A stretch of DNA of 64,000 nucleotides. It comes from Nematostella vectensis. Lineage: Eukaryota > Cnidaria > Anthozoa > Actiniaria > Edwardsiidae. The notes under the pieces are model-generated. The model made no database searches and was not told where the DNA came from. It was given only the letters and a program-made list of their open reading frames with translations. The position numbers and the translations under genes were made by a program. Each line of letters starts with the position of its first letter. Position 1 is the first letter of the stretch. The stretch lies in the NCBI RefSeq assembly GCF_932526225.1, contig NC_064034.1:898501-962500 (forward strand), given 5' to 3'. Positions 1 to 13,400 of this stretch are shown here, piece after piece.

Positions 1-890
1 TGATATAATATCATTACAATCAGGTTCTGCTAGTAACAGATCAATGGAATGATATACTATCATTACAAACAGGTTGTGCTAGTAACAGATCAATGGAATG
101 ATATAATATCATTACAATCAGGTTCTGCTAGTAACAGATCAATGGAATGATATACTATCATTACAATCAGGTTCTGCTAGTAACAGATCAATGGAATGAT
201 ATAATATCATTACAATCAGGTTCTGCTAGTAACAGATCAATGGAATGATATAATATCATTACAATCAGGTTCTGCTAGTAACAGATCAATGGAATGATAT
301 AATATCATTACAATCAGGTTCTGCTAGTAACAGATCAATGGAATGATATAATATCATTACAATCAGGTTCTGCTAGTAACAGATCAATGGAATAATATAA
401 TATCATTACAATCAGGTTCTGCTAGTAACAGATCAATGGAATGATATAATATCATTACAATCAGGTTCTGCTAGTAACAGATCAATGGAATGATATAATA
501 TCATTACAATCAGGTTCAGCTAGTAACAGATCAATGGAATGATATAATATCATTACAATCAGGTTCAGCTAGTAACAGATCAATGGAATGATATAATATC
601 ATTACAATCAGGTTCTGCTAGTAACAGATCAATGGAATGATATAATATCATTACAAACAGGTTCTGCTAGTAACAGATCAATGGAATGATATAATATCAT
701 TACAAACAGGTTCTGCTAGTAACAGATCAATGGAATGATATAATATCATTACAATCAGGTTCAGCTAGTAAAAGATCAATGGAATGATATAATATCATTA
801 CAAACAGGTTGTGCTAGTAACAGATCAATGGAATGATATAATATCATTACAATCAGGTTCTGCTAGTAACAGATCAATGGAATGAGAAGA
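1..890. repeat. 49-bp tandem minisatellite, about 18 copies, open at the left edge
   Basis: A 49-bp unit starting TGATATAATATCATTACAAT is repeated head to tail from the first base to about 890 with few substitutions (for example tgatatact versus tgatataat, gttctgc versus gttcagc or gttgtgc). It lies in the HUWE1 intron downstream of the exon at 1199-1465 and runs off the window, so its full length is unknown. No coding sense is seen. From 890 to 1198 I see only unremarkable AT-rich intron. Confidence 0.95.
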
Positions 891-1198
891 TGTGTTGAGC
901 TCGGTATACTATTATTACAATCTTCAACACCAAATCTTTTTAAAATACACGAATTGAAAAAAGGCAGTTGTACAACCGAGGGGAACCACGGGCATCAATA
1001 TGTTATCATTACGATTAAAATTAGAACCCAGAAAGCAACTTTAAGTCTTAGAACTGCCATATGATATTTGATAGTCGATGTTTGCAAAACATTTCAAGAT
1101 ATGCGTGTATGAATAAATTATGATTTGCAAGCTTCTCGTCGATCATCTACGATAACATCACAATCACACGAGAAACTCGCAAGTACATAAAATCATAC

Positions 1199-1465
1199 CT
1201 TGCGGTTCGGACTCTTTGCTCTCTTGCTCTTTGTTCTCCTCCGCAGCACGGGTCACACCAGCCTCCACTGTTTCCCTAGCGGCCGCAAGAGCCTGGGGCG
1301 GGGCAGCACGTTCCACGTCACGGTCGTCATGGTCACGATCTCCATGGTCACGGTCGTGGCGATGACCTCGCATTAATGAGAACACTTCAAAAATAGCTTC
1401 CGCCTCTGCCTCTAATGCTGCAACAACAGCACCAAGACCACGAGAACCCTCAATGTGAGGAATTG
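1199..1465 (-). CDS. HUWE1: HUWE1 exon 53: Glu/Ala-rich helix and His/Arg/Asp repeat
   Basis: This is a 267-nt exon, phase 1 to 1. It starts [20 protein letters not shown], then [17 protein letters not shown] and a run of [12 protein letters not shown] before another Ala/Glu-rich helix. The [10 protein letters not shown] core matches the human AVRQLEAEADAII segment. The next exon is outside the window. Confidence 0.88.
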
Positions 1466-4400
1466 CTGAAATTACAAATGATAGCCCGACCCACGCCCTG
1501 TTAGCTAGCTACTGTGCTACCCACACAACCCACCTGCACATGTGGTGCAAACAAGACATGTCTTGTGAACCAACCCGAGGTATTGTGAAGTGCTCCAAAC
1601 CAAAGACATTATATTGCTGAACCAATAACGAGCAGGAAGACACAATTACTACGTTAGATTCAGTGACCCTCCGATATCTAGGGAGCTAGTTAAGGACAAC
1701 AGCAGCGGAGATGGCGATGGTCAAAAACAATGAAAAATTCAAAACCGTTACGTTATGTCTGACATTTCATTCGCCAGATGACGACGTGTAAACTTTCATG
1801 ATTTTTTGAAGATGTGAATGGTTTATGTTTTGCACTGTAACTCAAACTATCAGAGTTCCCTAATGTATATTTTAATAGATCTGTATTTCGGCCGCATCGT
1901 TCTAGCCGTTTCCCATTATAAAGCGGAATGTGTCTCATTCAAATGATGTCATTTATACAGCCTGACGGCAGGCATGCAAAAATGTCACCAAAACATTGTA
2001 AATACGTTAGTGGGTATGTACTCACCTCTCTGGGTTCTCTGTAGACGTGCACGAGTGTCCCGCGCACTCTGGGGCTTGCCAGCCTTCTTGGCTGCCTCCC
2101 TCAACTGCAGGATCACCTTAAGCACTCTTAATAACAGAGCCTGGCTGGACTTCTTACACGTCAGTAGTGGCATGGAAGGGAGGTGCAGCTCGTATACGAC
2201 AGGCCTGGCACCTGCCTGTCTCCTACCCCCTGGGTGTGCAGGCGCACCGTCCTGAACACCAAACAGGCTGTGTGCTGGGCGGTGGTGTCTGCGTGGGGGT
2301 TCAGGGAGCACAATGGTAGGTTTCTTGCCCTTGTCGCTCTCTAGGGTTTTTGGGGTGCTAGTTTTGTTCTGTTCTATAAGTTCTAGAAGTAGCACAGAAA
2401 TAACTCGGCGTAGGGTCTCTCCAAGACGCTGTGCACCTTCTAACAGATGAGCAAGCACTGTGTTGCGAGTGGAGGTGCTAAGGCGAGAGATTTGCAAGAG
2501 CAGAGTGGTGGCGTCTTCTAGTCCATCCTCAGAGCACGATCCTCCCGTTAGCACAGTCACAGCTAATTGCAGATGGTTGTCAGAAACTATCGTCTGCACC
2601 TTTTCTTTTTCAGTCGCGTCCTTTTCTGCACTACTGGCCACTGTTTGAGTGCTGAGTAAAGAACCTGATTGGGTAGCATGTGCTTGAGAAGGCTCTTCTA
2701 TGATTGCCACATCAACAACCATCGGTTCGCCATGAGGAGGCTGTGAGCCCACCTCGTCTCCTGATCCGCTATCGATGGATTCCACCTCGTGGCCGCCAGG
2801 TTCAGAGCTGCGCTCTACTGCTAGTGAAGATGCCACAGAATCGGTCTCAGAAATCGGGATGGTGAGCACGGATGTCAGCACACCCTGCTCCTGAGATGAT
2901 GGTGGCTCCACCACAAGAGGTACAGCGGGAGGAGCTGGCTCTGGTACAACCACTTGTGGGGCGGCACTGCCCTCTGACCCTGCTAAAGGTGCAGTAGACC
3001 CATCTGTAGGTGCTGTTTTCTTGGCCGCTGGTGCTTCCGGCAGTGAGGATGCAACGACGGACAAAAGGCGTAACAGTCTATCAGTGAGTTGCACATTAGA
3101 TTTGATCACAGGGTGCGCCAGTAAAGTTAGAAGCTCCCCAATAGGTGTGGATGAAAAGTCAGACGGCCTCTTTTCATCAAATGTTGATGATGGAAGTGAG
3201 ACTGCTGTTGATTTTCCCTTTCGGCCTGTGCCGACTGAATCCAGCTTTAATAATATACTCCAAAAGTCTGACTTACTACCATTCGCTTTACTAGTTTTCT
3301 CTTTGCTATATTTTGAGTCCGCTTCCTCCTTGGCTGCTGATGTTGATGGAATAAAGCTGCTAGAGAAAGTCTTTGCAAGGAACAACAAGGAGTCAAGCGC
3401 ATGGCGGCACACAAACGCTGAGGCATGGGGATGCACAGTTATCATAGCACTTTGCTCCAAACCAACTTTGCCTTGTCTTTGAATACTAAATACATTGGTC
3501 CGAGTACCTAACGATGAGTCCAGACGTACTTTCAACCATGACGGAATGTGAGCCTTTTTTATATCTGTACTACTTTCTCCCTTTCCACTTAAATATTCCT
3601 CAAGTCGACATGTACCATCGCCGCGTGACAAATAATCTTGTGCTGTGTTACCTGTTGTCATAGCCGAGCTGGACTCACCTTGCGTGGCTGCGGGTAGAGC
3701 CCGGGCATTATCAATCCGTATACTATCGGTCCTTTTTAGCACGAGGATCAAAGTGTTGATAAGCCAGCGACGAGTGTCCTCATGGTAACACAAATTACGA
3801 AACACCTTCTGCAGTCGCCCGATGTTGAGTCTTGGTTCATCAATAAAGAGTAGCACCACAAGGCAAGCAAGTGCTTCGTGGTCAAGCAACTGCTTGCCGC
3901 CATATTTCTGATTGGCTTTGAGCATAGCCGGACTGTTGCTGAATCCTCTAGAGTTCGTCCCTGATGGGAAAAGCCTTGTGAAGTGAAGTCCTCCACCTCC
4001 TGAACGCCTGGACAGACCAGAGTGTCGCAGGAGTGCAGATATGGCAGAGGCAGTATCTCCTCCAAACGCAAACCTGTCCTGAATCATCCTCTGTCTTCTT
4101 ACTTCTGTCTCCCGCCGCAAGGTCTGTGCCTCGCTTGCTAGCTCTGTAGGAAGGACATTAAGTTGAGAGTCATCAATGTCAGCAAGAATGGACTGGCGCA
4201 GAGAGGGCGGTAAGTTGCGTAGGAAAGCTCCTGGGTCGACAGGAGTGTCAGGTTGGGATTGCTGAGCACGGCGGCGCTCTTCTTCAAGCCGCTGTTGCTG
4301 TAGAACCTGGAAAAGATTAAATGATGTTATAAAAACGAATCCTATCCTTTAACTATATACTGAACACCATGTAAAAACTAACGCCAGAAAATTCGTTTGT

Positions 4401-7400
4401 AACAAGGCACGTAGCTGAGAAGGAAAATGTATTTTTGGACGGGCTAAAACACCATCTACACCTCTGCAAACAATACATTGTAATTTAAAGAAAACATCAA
4501 TGTTGAGAATTTTGGTGTAATCAAAATGTTTCTGAGAAAGTTTATAAAATTACCCGCATACTAGGCTTGTCATACAGAACGGATTAGAATCGTGGCAAAC
4601 AATAGCTAGTCCTGTTTAAGCAAGTTCTTTGATGTTGAATCTGATGAGCTTTGCTGCTTGTTTCTCCGTATTGTATTCAATAGACAATTTGACTTAACTA
4701 CCGTAATCACAAAATTGTGGTAAGTAAAACTTTTGTGACTATGCTTGGGGTATAATGCGTACCTCCTCCTGTACATCAGGTGGGAGTGCCGCCAAGAACT
4801 CCGGACTGACATTGAGCGGGTCTTGGGATACTACACCTCCATCAGCACTTGTAGCTGCACTCCCTGAAGAAGGTGGTGGCCGCAGGCCTAGCTGCTCAGA
4901 TAACACCTCCCGCCTCAACGCTTCAGGCAGTGCTTCTAGGAATGAGGGGTCTACTCCCTCAGGGATAGGAATGCCATCGATGGTCAAGCTGTTGTTCTCG
5001 CCGCTCGATCCTGGTTGAGGTTCAGTGGAGGTGGAGCTTGATGGTTGGACATCCTGGTCGATAGCTGTTGCTGGTTGTTCTGTTTAAAACAATATAGTCA
5101 TCGACCAAGAATGGGATTGGGCCCATGAGCCCTTCTCTTATTGAGCTAGAATCTAAGAATTCCTTAAATAAATCTAAAAAGATAGAAGTGATCAGATTGG
5201 GGAACTAATAGGCTGCTTGTGACACAAATTTTAAAAACTACTTGAACAGAAACATATATTATTCCCCATACTCGACAAGCATAGAAAAACATTTGTCAGA
5301 GAAAATCGTTGGTTTATCCATTCAAAGGGGTAATATAAATAATACCTTGTCTATCAGTATTCTCCTGGTCGCCATGCTCACTTGTAGTCATACTTTGCTG
5401 TGGTGAGGTGGACATCTCTGACGATCCTTGAGACACCTCGCTACCAAGTGTCATAGGAGAGCCTAATGAAGCTGCTGATGTTCCCTCTGCACCAGCGGGT
5501 TCAAAACTGGAAGAGCTGGTGTTAGAAATGGCCTGTGCGACAGCCGAGGACACAATGTTCTGTGCCACCTCTGCTGTAGAGGCCTGGGTGTCGTCACCTC
5601 GTGGAGTTGAAGTCTGGAGAGCAGACTCTGCTACATCAGGAGTGGCAGCTTCTGTGGAGCTTAAAGCAGCAGTAGATGGCAAAGAAGAATTCATGTTCTC
5701 TCGAGAGTCAGTTGGGGTTCTCTCTTGAGCCTGAGATGAGCTTGATGCCGCTTGGTCAACTTGCATGTCTTCAGCTGGTTGCTGGCTGCTGCCAGCTTTG
5801 GAAGCCTCGGCTTTCTTTTCGTCTTCTTCTTTCTTTGATGCAGCTGCCTTGGCTTCAGCTGCTTTCTTCTTCTTCTGTTCTTCTTTCTTCTCCTTATCAA
5901 TCTCTTCTGAGAGGTGTTTCTCGAACACAGGGAAGAGTTCAGGTTTTAGTGCTGCTACGCAGTAATGAACGCTGTCTGGATCCAAGATTTGGCTTTCCTC
6001 TGTCCATCGGCTGAGGGCAGATGGGATGGATGAGGTATTCTCCATGTAGCCATCAAGGAACATACCGTCCTCTCCAGCGGCCTGACGAGCCATCACTCGA
6101 GCCTCACTTGCTAACAGGAGACGAGATTCATGACCTCCTAGAAACATGAAAACACATCAAAATATGACAATAATATTTAAGGCGCTGGCTAATAGGGGAC
6201 TTGCGCTAAGAGATCATGTGACTTTTTGGGTGCCAAACGCACGTGCGCTCAGGCTTTTAATAGCAAAATAGCAACAACAAAAAGCAAATTATTTTGCACT
6301 AACGAATAAAGTCTTATTTTTTTTTAGAAAGGCTTTATATATTTATTTTAACATTTTATTTTTTCGTCGTACTTTGACAAGATGGGCGCAGTCAATTCTG
6401 TGTTCATTTTTGTTTGAATTTGCCACTCCTATGTTTCTATCGCGCCGGCAAGAAACAAGACAAAGGCCTGATACAAGTACTGTTCAAATCGCATGTTCTC
6501 ATGCCGGATTCCGGCATGGCTTCTGATTGGTAACAAAACAAAGGGTACTCGAATGGGACGCGCTGATTGGTTCAGCGATATATAGTACCCTAGCCTGTCG
6601 ACTGCTCATTCTCAGAGTAATGGCGGACTCCAAAAGTGCTTTGACCTTGCGTTAGCAGAGTCAGAGAAATCGTTCTCTATAACATTAAAAAAAACTATTT
6701 TCCTCTCTTCATTTTCTTCGGAAAAATTCCGCCTGATACTCAGGTTAGATGTTCAAATGTTTTATGTTTTGCCAAAGTCGGTCATTGCATGTGTTTATTT
6801 CTCATTGGTATCGTTTTTTGAAGCGAAGATCTACTAGTTCTATCGAAGGCGTTGGATGTCATAGAAGCTGCTTAATACTACAGACATCATTTGTAGTATT
6901 TATCAATTTTTTAGACAGACCAGGCGCCGAATATTCGAGAAATTTGTCTGTGAGAGCACGAAGAATGCTTGGGATTGTTTGCGGCACTTCCCGCGATTTG
7001 TTGATTGAGTGAGCTTATAAAATAATGGCATTTGTGTTCAAGCAGCGGTTTGTCTATTCAGACGAAAAAGCCTGTAGTAAATTGGTGATGTGAATATTTC
7101 TTAGTAATTTAGTGATGTGTGGATCTGCAGTCATATACTTAAATCGTAAATCTCCTGAGGCGTTTCAAATCATTTAGAATAAAGTTACCCTCACCGGGGC
7201 TCGTCGTTACTAAAATTATTACCCTTGCATATAGCACCAATGTAGTTTTGTTTTTTATAAATGCTGTTTCTAATTTGATTTGGGCATTTGATTGTGCCAC
7301 CACGTAGTCTCCTTAGCAGCCCCCAGCAGTCGGAGTCTCACAACACTCCGCGCCCGCAGGGGCTGCTCAGATTCGAACTACATTCCTTTCCCACTTTTAG

Positions 7401-10400
7401 CCAATCAAATTTTGGGTACCATATTTCGAGAACCGTTCGTGCCATGGCAAGCAAACCAATCACGATCCGCGTATTATCATTCAAAGAAGAAGCGTGAGAA
7501 CCGACACTTGTTTGTTTAGTGCTAGTAATCCCTGTGAGATGCGGGAACATTCGAAACACAAGACAAAACTGTTGCACTTGTTGATTAGGGAGTCTTGTTG
7601 GGTCCAGCATCCTAAATCATTCTCGAAGTCGTCATGGGAGAAAGAAGCGCAAGTATTACATGGACATATTTTGTCCCTCCTTATTATCTCTTTACAACAA
7701 TTAAAACAATGGTTGTCGATGTTTTGGATCTCCTTTGGGGTAATATTCATTGCTATCCATTATTTGGGAACTCTGGCGCTCATCTGTTTTGAATTTTTCG
7801 AATTCTCAGCTGAAATTTTCTCAGCTGAGTATGATTTCGCGCTAAAACAAAATGACAGTTCAATGGTATTTTTTTATTTGCTCAACTGTACAATGGAGAG
7901 ACATTTTGTTTGATTAGCCATTTGACATCATCTTGATGTACAGACAATGGGAAAGGAATGTAGTTCGAATCTGAGCAGCCCCTACGGGCGGGGAGCGCTT
8001 TGTGACTCTGACCGCTGGGGGCTGCGAAGGAGACTAGCCACCACGTGAGTCATTGTAAAATTGACAGCTGATGTATTTTGACATAGTGGCTGAAAAGGGG
8101 CGGCAGGCGTAGCGTCTAGTATTTGTGTCAGGCGTACTTTTATTTTTCCTCTCATGGGTATCATATGTATGGGCAAGTACTGTACGCGTTATGAGTAAAA
8201 ACAAAATACATTCTTGATAAATTTTATCCTGAATAGTTAGTCCAAATAGTTTTCAAACGCAACAATTTTTGCCATTCATAACAATGCACCACCCGCTAAG
8301 ACACACAAGTTTTCCAAGTACAAGGACTGCAACCTTGAATGTATACGAAATAACAAGTCTGGGGAAGACTTGCAAAAGAATGAATTACCAGAGTTAAGCT
8401 GCAGCACTTCAGCAGCACCATGGTGACGGCCTATTGGAAGATTCCTCTGCAGCTGGTCCCCCATCAAGTCACTGGAGTCATCGTCTTGAACTGTGGATAG
8501 AAGCAGTTCACCAGCTATTCGTGTGGAACCCCCGTCTAGACAACAAAATGTGAAATGACTATTACACCCCATGAGAGAAGCTCAAACTCGAGCATGTCTC
8601 TTCGCAAATGGGAAAAGGTTTTTGCGCTACAAATTGCGATTCAAGGTTAAAGAAGAAATTTTCAGAGTAAACTGTGAATACTGCAATTTAAAAATGATAC
8701 AAATCTACACTTACCGTCGCGGATTTGCAAAAATACATTGTCATCTTCGTAGACAGCAAAGGCATCATCTTGCATCATGTCAGCAGTCTCCTCCTCCATT
8801 AGACTTCCACCGTCCTCATCATCGTCATCGTCATCTTCATCATCATCATCATCATCATCTGCCTCCTCGTCCATAACCACCACATCACCCTGGCTCTCGT
8901 CCATGTGTGGGCGGTGACGAGCATCGTCATCATCATCATCCTCATCATCATCATGACCACCATCAACTTCATCTAGAATTTCACACGAGACACACGAGAG
9001 CAGTAGTCAAGTTATCATTTACACTAGCTGTGGCTTAAGAGTTAACTAGTTTCTTTTTAGTGCAATCAGCCCTATTTACCGCGCAAAAAACCTCACCCTT
9101 TCTCTTTTTAACATTCCATTTTACTGTAGTTTGTTGTTACAGACTAAAGCTTTCTTCGTTTGCATAAGTATTATTGTAGTGTGTGCTAGTTCATACAAGC
9201 AAGTTCTTTATGTGTTTCAAAGTGTGTTAATCCAAATTAATCGTCGCATAAATTTCCTTGGCATTAAAATGCAAAAGGTAGTGGACTGAAACCCCCTGAA
9301 TCACTGTATAAATCAATCCATCCTACAATAATTACGGCTCAGTTCTATTTCTAAACAATCAAATGATGCAGGGAAGGTTGAATTTTTTTAAATGATGAAA
9401 ATTTCGAACTTTCAGGTTCCATACCCTGGTGTTGATTGTCGTCCTGTTCATCAGGATGTCCACCATCAGCTTCAAACGTAATGACCATCGTCTCTTCATT
9501 ATCCGAGTCACTATGATGATTGCCCTCAGCGTCCCCCTCAGACCCTTCGTCATCATCGCCATCATCCTCACTGTCACTGGATGATGACTCATCGTCGTCA
9601 TTACCCTCAATAATATAGTGAGTCTCCTCCACTAGGTCTCCATCCAAGTGGTGGCGAGATACCACCTCTTCCGCAACCACGTCACCCTCTGCACCTAAGG
9701 TAGAAACTCAAGTAAATTGAAGGCGGCCCGTGCTATTTGAAAGGACTGTTATAAAAAAAAATCATTCATCATCAAAATGCTTTTATACGATATTCCCTTG
9801 GGATGTTCTTGTTATCTTGTTTTTTTAAATTGTTCAAAAGATCAGCCAAACAGAATATTCTCATATTTCCTAGGCCTGATTCCTAAATATTTAAAAAGGG
9901 TCTCACATTTTGTTTGTTTTTGTACTAAAGTCGCTTTTTGCTTACATACTTAATTAATCTCAGATTAATCTCAATTTTTCTGCTATCGATTTGGATAAAA
10001 CCTTGTTTTACAATAAACTCAAAATTTATTTTATTTCTTCCATAATATTAGTATTTGAAAGAATTAGTAGATTGAGCAAACAATGATCGTTATGGAGCGC
10101 TTTGAAGATGGATTTCTTTTCTGTGCATGGAAAACAGTCCTTTTGAATAGACGTGGTTCACCTTAATTGGCAAAAACAACAACGGCAACAACAACAACAA
10201 CAATGAGAACCATAAAAATAACAGATTTAAAAACTGACAAGCCCTCATGGTGGGATTTTAAATATTTCTCATCTTTATACACACTAAATACACACGTGTA
10301 AGTACCGTTTGGTCTTTGCTCGTTTCTCTGCAGGATCTCATCCATGACGTCTTCCAGGGCTTCCTCCAGGGCTGCATCATCCTCTTCCTCAACCGGCACA

Positions 10401-13400
10401 ATAGCATGTCCAGTCACGCCCAGGTCCCACGTCAGGTTCTCTGTTACCTCCCGACCCTCGCCTGAATCCTGGGTGTCCTCATGGTGCGCATCCTCTGGAT
10501 AACACCCAAAAAAAAAGAAAAGATTTATAAATTATATATCGAACAATGAAGACTGGTCAGAAAATTGTTAATATGACTTTTGGACCGCCGTTTTTTAAGC
10601 ACTAACTAAACAATCTCAATTTCCCTCACAGTGTAAATTTAAGCATGAACATTGCCTACCACATTTTATAGCGGAGCCAAGCGCGGCCACAGGCCGCGCG
10701 TGTAGCCCCATAGGCATAGAAATATGGTATAGTTATGCGACTTGGTTTTTGTGGTCATCGCGCGGGTACCCTGTGGTGTCACTCGCCAGCCAGTCAGCCG
10801 CGCAACTCGGCAGGGCCCACACGGCCCCGTAATGGCAATTAAATACAAGCACGGAGCAAGGGAAAAAGTTATTGTCGATTATGTGGTGATTATTTATTTT
10901 GCCTCAAATTTTGTGACTTAAGGATAAAGTCAACCAAAGGAGATCTACTAACATTCATTCACGCCAAGATTTATTTGGTTTTAGCTAGCAAATTTAAGCA
11001 AGTAACAGTTCACATTAAAAAGCGAACACAACCACAAAAAAAGCGACAAAAAAATGCAAGGTGAGTTTCGGACGATGATTTGTATTCTCTATTGAGGATA
11101 TGACAGTTATTGGGCTTTTTCTTGTCCTTTTTGTTTGCTTTGAGGGCAGATTGACTGTGTTGAGATAGTTCATAAAGGCTAACCAATATCGTGTTGCATT
11201 TGTCAAATCCTGCTAAAGAAGACCGTTCTTGTATTTATATCCTGTGCTCTTGGTCCTAAAAAGATACATATCCTTCGAAGATATAGCAACTTTTTCAACT
11301 CACAAGAGAAATTTTCCTTACCGAGGATAAAAAAAAATCAACCCCTATAGTCAATATGTATTGTTGTTATTGTCTGCATCTTGCATCTCCTGTGTTTATT
11401 TTGTTTTAAATAGTAGTGGAAAATTAGTTAGATTATAAATGGCCTGATGAAAAGATTGTTTTGAAAGAAATAATAAATAATTGTTTTCACCCTTTTATGA
11501 ACCAGGAATTACCTGAGGGCCAAGATGATGCTAAAGACTGGAAGACATGAGAATTAAAACCATGTCTTGAAGAGAACAGTAGGGAGTTCTTATTCACTAG
11601 TCAATTGATACCCCCACACCCATGGTCCCAGGAAAGGGTGGGGTATTAGGCTTTAATAAAAGCCTCTTTCCAAGTTAAGAGTAAAAAACAGTCAATACCA
11701 CCACCCCTCTTGACATATTCTGGTTAAAAAGTGGTCTAAAACCCCACATTTACCCCTGACTTCTTTGGGACCATAAGGGAGGGGGCACAAATGACTAGTT
11801 CATTACAATGTGATTCAGCAGTACACACTCAATAGGTTTTTTTTAGAACAAGACACTTATATAATATAAAACTAAAAACAACCTTTTGCTTTTTAAATAA
11901 TAAATCTGTAAAGAAAACAGTTTTCTATCAACTTAAAGATAATGAGAATGAGGGGATGATAATGAGGGGATGATAATGAGGGAATATTTTAGGAAAGTAC
12001 TGAATAAAATTTTCATATACTTATTATTGTTATATTTTCTTTTCAAACATTTAAAGAAGAGTCACATTTCTTCCTTTTACTTCTCCTACTTCTCCAATTT
12101 TTATGCAATTGATGCTCTTTGCTATTTCCCCTCTACACCAAAAATAAATTAATGAACAAATTTGATTTTTGAATTAGAAATTTTCATTTAGTACTTTCAC
12201 TTATATCCTCTTTTTAGGATTTCCTTTCCAAGTCAGTCTATTTCCCATAACATTTATTTTAGAGGTTCAGATTTATTTTATTGGAATGGTTGGATCCAGG
12301 GTTTCTAAAAACACCAAAATATAATGCATTACTGGATGTATATTTGTAGATATTAATTCCCATGAGGATGGGAAATCACCACTTAAAATGGTACATGAAA
12401 ACTTCAGTATTGCATCTCATCTAAACCTGTGTCTGACACTATATAATATCTTTGAAATCCTGTTTCATCCATTACTTGTTCTTCGCACCGACAAAGCTTG
12501 TCAGAATGTAGCTTTACAAATATACATTAATGGAACTTTTATAAGGGGAAGGGTTTTTTAGGGCAAGATAATTAAACTATATAACACTAGCAACAACCAT
12601 GTTCTTTTCACATAGCTTGGATAGCATAGGCTTGGCCTCTTTAGAGGCCTGTGATGGTGAAAGGGTTAAGATAATGGGAAAGGGGAAATGTCAATAAATG
12701 CTCAATCAAATTGTTTTCATTACTCTTATATTTTTTTCACCAAACCTTTCAAGTTGAGTCGATTTCCTTTATTTCTCCTCTCCCGTCAACAATTTTTTAG
12801 TCAATTGATATTCTTAGCTGTTTCCTCTCTACCCCAAACATAGATCAATGAAAGGGTTTGGTTTGAAATTAGAAGTTAGCATTTTAGCACTGTCAGTGAT
12901 GTCTTAGATGTATTTTTTATGATTTGCTTCCAAAATCAATCTGTTTTTCTCTCCATTGCATTCATTTTGGAGTAGCCCACCAACAACAAGGCCACTATAT
13001 GGTAAAGGGTGGGTGCACCAATATGTAATGCATGAAAGGAGATACATTTGTGGATTTTAATTCCCAGACATTTTTCTGAATATTCAGTCCAATAAAGGAG
13101 AGAATCACCACTAAATTGATACATTTGATTTACAGTATGGCAGTTAAACAGTCTAAATATATCATTTGGAATCTTTGGAATGCTGTTACATCCATGACAT
13201 ATTCTGCACAAGGGCAAAGCTTGTCGGAGTATCGTTTTGATTAAAAAATATTCATAATGGAACTTCTATGGTGGGGAAATAAAAATTTACCATTAGACTC
13301 TTGACAACTTTGACAGCCATATTTACACCAGGAATTGTGTTTGTTAACTTTGATGTACTGCATAATTTAAAATATTGAATTAAGGCCTGGATCCATTTGG

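Noticed and set aside
1-890. CRISPR array
   Set aside because: The 49-bp units follow one another with no unique spacers, and the setting is an animal intron. It is a minisatellite.
7494-7913. 139-codon plus-strand open frame inside the inverted-repeat element
   Set aside because: The composition is that of AT-rich noncoding DNA with no transposase motif. The element looks non-autonomous.
8662-8904. Poly-Asp stretch as a random microsatellite frame
   Set aside because: It has proper splice borders, phase 1 to 1, and lies where animal HUWE1 has its acidic block, so it was kept as exon 48.
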